This document shows positions 60,206-64,000 of a DNA stretch of 64,000 nt, piece after piece. The position numbers and the translations under genes were made by a program. The stretch's first letter is position 1. Each line of letters begins with the position of its first letter. Source of the stretch: Schaedlerella arabinosiphila (GTDB lineage: Bacteria; Bacillota; Clostridia; Lachnospirales; Lachnospiraceae). The stretch lies in the NCBI RefSeq assembly GCF_003885045.1, contig NZ_RHJS01000002.1, forward strand, positions 5,387,302 through 5,451,301, in the 5' to 3' direction. The notes below the pieces were generated by a model that was not told the origin of the DNA, did not search any database, and worked only from the letters and a program-made list of their open reading frames with translations.

Positions 60206-61501
60206 ATGTATCGAAAAATGATGGAGTATTTAGAAAAATGGAAAGAAAGCGAACACCGGAAACCACTGATCCTGCAGGGGGCAAGGCAGGTTGGAAAGAC
60301 ATACGCTGTTTTGGAATTTGGACGGAAATGCTATGAGAATGTGGCATATTTTAATTTTGAGACCAATCCAAAGCTGAATGAAACCTTTGAAGAAAATATC
60401 AGCCCGGAATATCTGATCCCGATCTTATCCCATATTGCGGGCCAGACCATCATCCGGGAAAAGACACTGATCATATTTGACGAGGTGCAGCTTTGTGAAA
60501 GGGCGCTGACTTCGCTGAAATATTTCTGCGAAGACGCTCCCGACCATCATATCATCGTGGCAGGCAGTCTGCTCGGCGTGGCGGTGAGCAGGTCACAGTT
60601 CTCTTTTCCGGTCGGTAAGGTGGATATGAAGACCATGTATCCGATGGACCTGGAGGAATTTATGCTTGCGATGGGTGAAGGAGATCTGGTGGAACAGATC
60701 AAAAATTGTTTTGCTGCCGACACGCCGATGCCTTCTGCACTGCATGACGCCGCGATGCAGCTGTACCGCCAGTACCTTATAGTCGGCGGTATGCCCGAAT
60801 GTGTGATGCAGTTCGTAAATACAAGGGATTACATCTTGATCCGTCACACACAGGATACGATACTTTTAATTTATCTGAACGATATGAGCAAGTACAACAA
60901 TCTAAACGAAATCAAAAAAACACGGCTTGCCTATGATAATATTACCGTCCAGCTTTCCAAGAAGAACACTCGTTTCCAGTATAAGCTGATCAAAAAGGGA
61001 GGGCGGGCTTCCGAATTTGAGAACGCGATCGAATGGCTCTGCCTGTCCGGGATCGTATCACAGGTCTATAAGGTGGAACAGATCAAAAAGCCGCTTGAGA
61101 ATTACCGGGATATCGACGCGTTTAAGATTTATGTATCAGACTTAGGGCTGCTCTGCGCGAAAAAGGATCTGGCCGCGAACGATATCCTCTATATGGTGGA
61201 GGAATTGAACGATTTTAAGGGCGGGATGGTTGAAAATTATGTGAACTCGCAGCTTATAATGAACGAATATAAGACTTACTACTGGGAATCCGAGCGCGGG
61301 GCGGAAATTGATTTTGTGATCCAGAGAAATGGGAAATTGATCCCCATAGAGGTAAAGTCAGCAGACAATACGAAGGCAAAGAGCCTGAAGATTTACATGT
61401 CCGCTTACAAGCCTGCCTATGCGATCAAGCTTTCTGTGAAAAATTTTGGATTTGAAGACGGGAAAAAGACGGTTCCGCTGTATGCGGCGTTTTGCATTTA
61501 A
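60206..61501 (+). CDS. AAA+ ATPase with C-terminal DUF4143 domain
   Basis: 431 residues, the same length as the paralogue at 1589-2884 and similar throughout. Start MYRKMMEYLEKWKESEHRKP; Walker A GARQVGKTY; Walker B LIIFDEVQL; VAGSLLGVAV; DMKTMYPMDLEEFM; the C-terminal PD-(D/E)XK-like block RGAEIDFVIQRN then IPIEVKSADN. Sequence differs enough that the two copies are old relatives rather than a recent duplication. No tandem repeats stand upstream here. Function unproven. Confidence 0.85.
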   Translation: MYRKMMEYLEKWKESEHRKPLILQGARQVGKTYAVLEFGRKCYENVAYFNFETNPKLNETFEENISPEYLIPILSHIAGQTIIREKTLIIFDEVQLCERALTSLKYFCEDAPDHHIIVAGSLLGVAVSRSQFSFPVGKVDMKTMYPMDLEEFMLAMGEGDLVEQIKNCFAADTPMPSALHDAAMQLYRQYLIVGGMPECVMQFVNTRDYILIRHTQDTILLIYLNDMSKYNNLNEIKKTRLAYDNITVQLSKKNTRFQYKLIKKGGRASEFENAIEWLCLSGIVSQVYKVEQIKKPLENYRDIDAFKIYVSDLGLLCAKKDLAANDILYMVEELNDFKGGMVENYVNSQLIMNEYKTYYWESERGAEIDFVIQRNGKLIPIEVKSADNTKAKSLKIYMSAYKPAYAIKLSVKNFGFEDGKKTVPLYAAFCI

Positions 61502-61575
61502 AAGTGTGTGGGGGTGTCGAATCATTCTTCTGTTTTATTCATAAAGTGTACCGGCCGTGCTGCCGCATTTTGGAT

Positions 61576-61608
61576 AGCCGGCTTATAGAGTCTATCTATA
61601 AGCCGGCT
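61576..61608 (+). terminator. Terminator-like hairpin
   Basis: A perfect 13-bp stem AGCCGGCTTATAG (61576-61588) and its complement (61596-61608) with a 7-base loop; the following T content is weak. Lies 75 bases after the AAA gene. Confidence 0.65.
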
Positions 61609-61740
61609 GCCCTTATGTTATTTTGCAATTAGACGCAACCGTAAATAGAAGATATACTTAGAACCAGGGAAATCCGGCTCTTCCGCCGGACGACTGAAAT
61701 ACGCGAACGGCAATTACAAAAGAACAAAAGGAGAAGAACA

Positions 61741-63012
61741 ATGGCAAATTATGCAGAAATGTGGAAAGACTTAGGAATGGATTTAGAGGCCCACGACGCG
61801 CTCTGTGCGGTGCTCCCCACGGCATTCGGCGACGTATACCTTTCCCAGGAGAACCGCCCGGAGGGCATGGGCTTCTGGGATATGGTGGTGGCGGACATCC
61901 ACGGTATCCGTCCGGCGGAGCTGATCGAGGCGCAGAAAAAAGGGCAGAAGGTATTTGGTACGTTCTGCGTCTATGTACCGGACGAGGTGGTGATCGCGGC
62001 AGACGGCATTGTGACCGGGCTGTGCGGCGGTTCTCAGTTCTGGGTTCCGGGCGGGGAAAAGGTTCTGCCGAAAAGCACCTGTCCTCTGATCAAGGCATCT
62101 GTAGGCGCGCGCCTGGAACGAACCTGCCCATTTTTCAGGATTGCGGATATGTATGTAGGGGAGACCACCTGCGACGGCAAGAAAAAAGCCTGGGAAATTC
62201 TGGGCCAGGACGTTCCCATGCACATCATGGACATGCCCCAGATGAAGCGGCCCCAGGATGTGAAGAAATGGGAAGACGAGATCAAAGCATTTGCCCATGT
62301 TGTCGAAGAATTTACCGGAAATCAGATCACCCCGGAGAAGCTGGGCGATGCGATCCATATTATCAATGAAAAGAGGAAAGCACTGGCTCGTCTGTACGAG
62401 GCGAGAAAGGCAAAGAATATCCCCATCAGCGGAAGAGATGCGCTTCTGGTGATGCAGATCGCGTTTTTCGACGATCCGGTGCGCTGCGCGCAGATGACAA
62501 ACAAGCTGGCGGACGAGCTGGAGCAGCGGATTGCCGACGGCGTGTCCGTATTCCCCGCAGGGACGAAGCGTATCTTGCTCTCCGGAACCCCGATGGCGAT
62601 TCCCAACTGGAAGCTGCATCAGATCATCGAGACCAGCGGCGCCGCGGTGGTATGCGAGGAGAACTGCACCGGCACGCGCTATTTCGAAAATCTGGTGGAC
62701 GAGACAAAGAACACTCTGGAAGAGCAGTACGCGGCCATTGCCCAGCGGTATATGGGAGTGAACTGCGCCTGCTTTACGCCCAATACCGGACGGGTGGACG
62801 ATATTCTCCGCCTGGCAAAGGAGTACGATGTGGACGGCGTCATTGACGTGAACTTAAAGTTCTGCTGTCTGTACGATACGGAAGGCTATACGGTGGAAAA
62901 GGCATTGAAGGATGCAGGCATCCCGGTTCTGGGGCTTGAGACGGATTATACGGATGCAGACGCGGAACAACTCCGCACCAGGATTCAGGCGTTTGTGGAG
63001 ATGCTGGGATAA
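61741..63012 (+). CDS. Double-cubane-cluster reductase (2-hydroxyacyl-CoA dehydratase-like, HgdB family)
   Basis: 423 residues. Cys residues are placed as in the HgdB/BcrC/DccP group: FCVYVPDEVV, GLCGGSQFW, STCPLIKAS, RTCPFFRIAD, TTCDGKKKAWE, CEENCTGTRYF and NCACFTPNTGR with KFCCLYDTEG. DMPQMKRPQD and the single-subunit length fit the double-cubane-cluster protein that carries an [8Fe-9S] cluster and drives low-potential reductions with ATP from a separate activator. No activator gene lies next to it; a DUF3343 gene follows by one base. AAAGGAGAAG precedes the ATG. The physiological substrate is unknown. Confidence 0.85.
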   Translation: MANYAEMWKDLGMDLEAHDALCAVLPTAFGDVYLSQENRPEGMGFWDMVVADIHGIRPAELIEAQKKGQKVFGTFCVYVPDEVVIAADGIVTGLCGGSQFWVPGGEKVLPKSTCPLIKASVGARLERTCPFFRIADMYVGETTCDGKKKAWEILGQDVPMHIMDMPQMKRPQDVKKWEDEIKAFAHVVEEFTGNQITPEKLGDAIHIINEKRKALARLYEARKAKNIPISGRDALLVMQIAFFDDPVRCAQMTNKLADELEQRIADGVSVFPAGTKRILLSGTPMAIPNWKLHQIIETSGAAVVCEENCTGTRYFENLVDETKNTLEEQYAAIAQRYMGVNCACFTPNTGRVDDILRLAKEYDVDGVIDVNLKFCCLYDTEGYTVEKALKDAGIPVLGLETDYTDADAEQLRTRIQAFVEMLG

Positions 63013-63013
63013 G

Positions 63014-63289
63014 ATGGGAGAGGAAAGCAGAATCAATTATTATATCTTGTTTCAAAATTACACACAGGGAATGCTGCTGCATGAACTATTACGGGAAGAA
63101 CACATTTCTTCCCGTATTTCGCCTGCGCCCCGTTCCATCCAGGGAGAGCTCGGCTGCGGCATGTCCCTGCTGATCCAGCCGGAGGACATCGACCGTGTAC
63201 GGGAATGCATTGAGAAACATCATGCAGAGTATTACGACATCGCAGCCCTCCCCTGCCAGATCAATCCGCGCAGAAATAAATTTTGCTGA
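63014..63289 (+). CDS. DUF3343 family protein (putative Se/S carrier-like)
   Basis: 91 residues from ATG 63014, one base after the reductase stop. YYILFQNYTQGMLLHELLRE, then SISPAPR-like (here ISSRISPAPRSIQGELGCGM) is the family core; the lone Cys in GELGCGMSL is the proposed carrier residue. DUF3343 proteins occur in anaerobes beside redox and selenium-related genes. Coupled to the double-cubane reductase, it may assist its maturation or supply sulfur or selenium. That role is inferred from position. Confidence 0.8.
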   Translation: MGEESRINYYILFQNYTQGMLLHELLREEHISSRISPAPRSIQGELGCGMSLLIQPEDIDRVRECIEKHHAEYYDIAALPCQINPRRNKFC

Positions 63290-63387
63290 ATGAGGAGATT
63301 AAAAAAATAAGAGCTTGTCTGCGAAAAGGTTCTTTGCTATAGTTACATTATAATACCGCGCTGAATAGACAGAAGGAGGGATGCCGA

Positions 63388-64000
63388 ATGGGAAGCTATC
63401 TAAATCCTGGTAATGAAAAGTTTGCACAATGTATCAATTCAGAAATATATGTAGACAAAACCGGTCTGATCCGATATTGCAGCAAGGTGATGGGTTCACT
63501 TCAAAAATACATCAGCATGAGCAGGCCGCGCAGATTTGGAAAATCTGTAACCGCGGATATGCTGACGGCATATTACAGCCGGGGATGCGATTCCGCGGAT
63601 CTGTTTGCAGGTCTTGAGATTGCTGGGGACGAGCATTATACAGAAAACTTGAACCGGTATAATGTGCTGTTTTTAAATATGCAGGAGTTCCTGAGCCGCA
63701 CGGATTCCATGGAAAAAATGCTGGAACTGCTGAAAAAACGGGTGATCCGGGATATGATGAATGAATATCCGCAGGTAGATTATTTTGACCCGCAGGATTT
63801 GATCGGATGTATGCAGGACCTATATGATGAAACGAAAAGCCCTTTCGTCATCATCATCGACGAGTGGGACTGCATTTTCCGTGAGTACAGGCAGGAGGGG
63901 GAGGCCCAGAAGCTGTACCTGGATTTCCTGCGGGATATGCTCAAGGACAAGGGATACATTGCGCTGTGCTATATGACCGGGATTCTTCCGATTAAGAAAT
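63388..64000 (+). CDS. AAA-ATPase-like protein (partial, runs off the window)
   Basis: The first 204 codons from ATG 63388 (MGSYLNPGNEKFAQCINSEI), after AAGGAGGG. YVDKTGLIRYCSKVMG and the P-loop-like SRPRRFGKSVTADML (about 45-60), then FVIIIDEWDCIFREY as Walker B, mark the AAA-ATPase-like family, whose members end in a PD-(D/E)XK domain beyond the window. Relative of the broken gene at 24680-26231. Function unproven. Confidence 0.8.
   Translation, partial: MGSYLNPGNEKFAQCINSEIYVDKTGLIRYCSKVMGSLQKYISMSRPRRFGKSVTADMLTAYYSRGCDSADLFAGLEIAGDEHYTENLNRYNVLFLNMQEFLSRTDSMEKMLELLKKRVIRDMMNEYPQVDYFDPQDLIGCMQDLYDETKSPFVIIIDEWDCIFREYRQEGEAQKLYLDFLRDMLKDKGYIALCYMTGILPIKK

Overview
The window looks like a chromosomal stretch of a gut-type Lachnospiraceae or related Clostridia. 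The evidence is strong AGGAGG-type ribosome binding sites, the families present (AAA+DUF4143 ATPases, LytTR/GHKL two-component pairs, a ThiT/TPP unit, a double-cubane reductase, an NhaC antiporter, an FAD-rhodanese-sulfite-reductase-like fusion) and a roughly balanced-GC backbone broken by AT-rich islands. No rRNA, tRNA or CRISPR array was seen.

Layout. 1-7.5 kb: end of an ABC-2 exporter, a 33-bp tandem repeat array, an AAA+DUF4143 ATPase, an orphan histidine kinase and a MacB/BceAB-like ABC exporter. 7.5-13.7 kb: an AT-rich island with a second AAA ATPase whose 3' end carries a 1.5-kb remnant element bounded by perfect 29-bp direct repeats (truncated mobC-like gene, oriT-like hairpin, GNAT toxin-antitoxin pair, small ORF). 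A GH5 lipoprotein and a YhcG/DUF1016 nuclease-fold protein follow. 13.8-24.7 kb: a class II (LanM) lantibiotic cluster. It has a LytTR regulator, a GHKL kinase, a short unannotated precursor gene at 15902-16048 whose C-terminus resembles lacticin 481, an attenuator-like hairpin, LanM, two secreted proteins (one frameshifted), an internally deleted relic of the kinase, an immunity-type ABC transporter, a lipoprotein and a relic ABC ATPase-permease fusion. No LanT exporter/protease is present.

24.7-32.4 kb: a broken AAA/PD-(D/E)XK gene, an IS91-type transposase scrap, a lipoprotein, then an Eco57I-like type IIG restriction-modification operon headed by a small HTH gene with a palindrome just downstream of its promoter. 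32.5-42 kb: GH31 glycosidase, MATE pump, PD-(D/E)XK-like coiled-coil protein, a PadR-DUF1700-DUF4097 operon, and a FIST plus soluble chemoreceptor pair. 42-48 kb: an 856-residue sulfur/redox fusion flavoprotein, a TetR regulator and a divergent Old Yellow Enzyme.

47.8-53 kb: a second rearrangement zone with a 167-bp MITE-like palindrome, a broken chloramphenicol acetyltransferase gene containing a 46-bp repeat also found at 27 kb, a methyltransferase, and a LysR gene whose C-terminus is rewritten by an intact IS66-type element (16-bp TIRs, 8-bp target duplication). 53-64 kb: M32 carboxypeptidase, broken Rpn-like gene, GntR-ABC operon, ThiT with TPP riboswitch, NhaC antiporter, another AAA+DUF4143 ATPase, a double-cubane-cluster reductase with a DUF3343 partner, and the start of an AAA-ATPase-like gene running off the edge.

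The strongest candidate for an undescribed system is the lantibiotic locus at 13.8-23 kb. All functional statements are by recognition of motifs and families; no searches were run.
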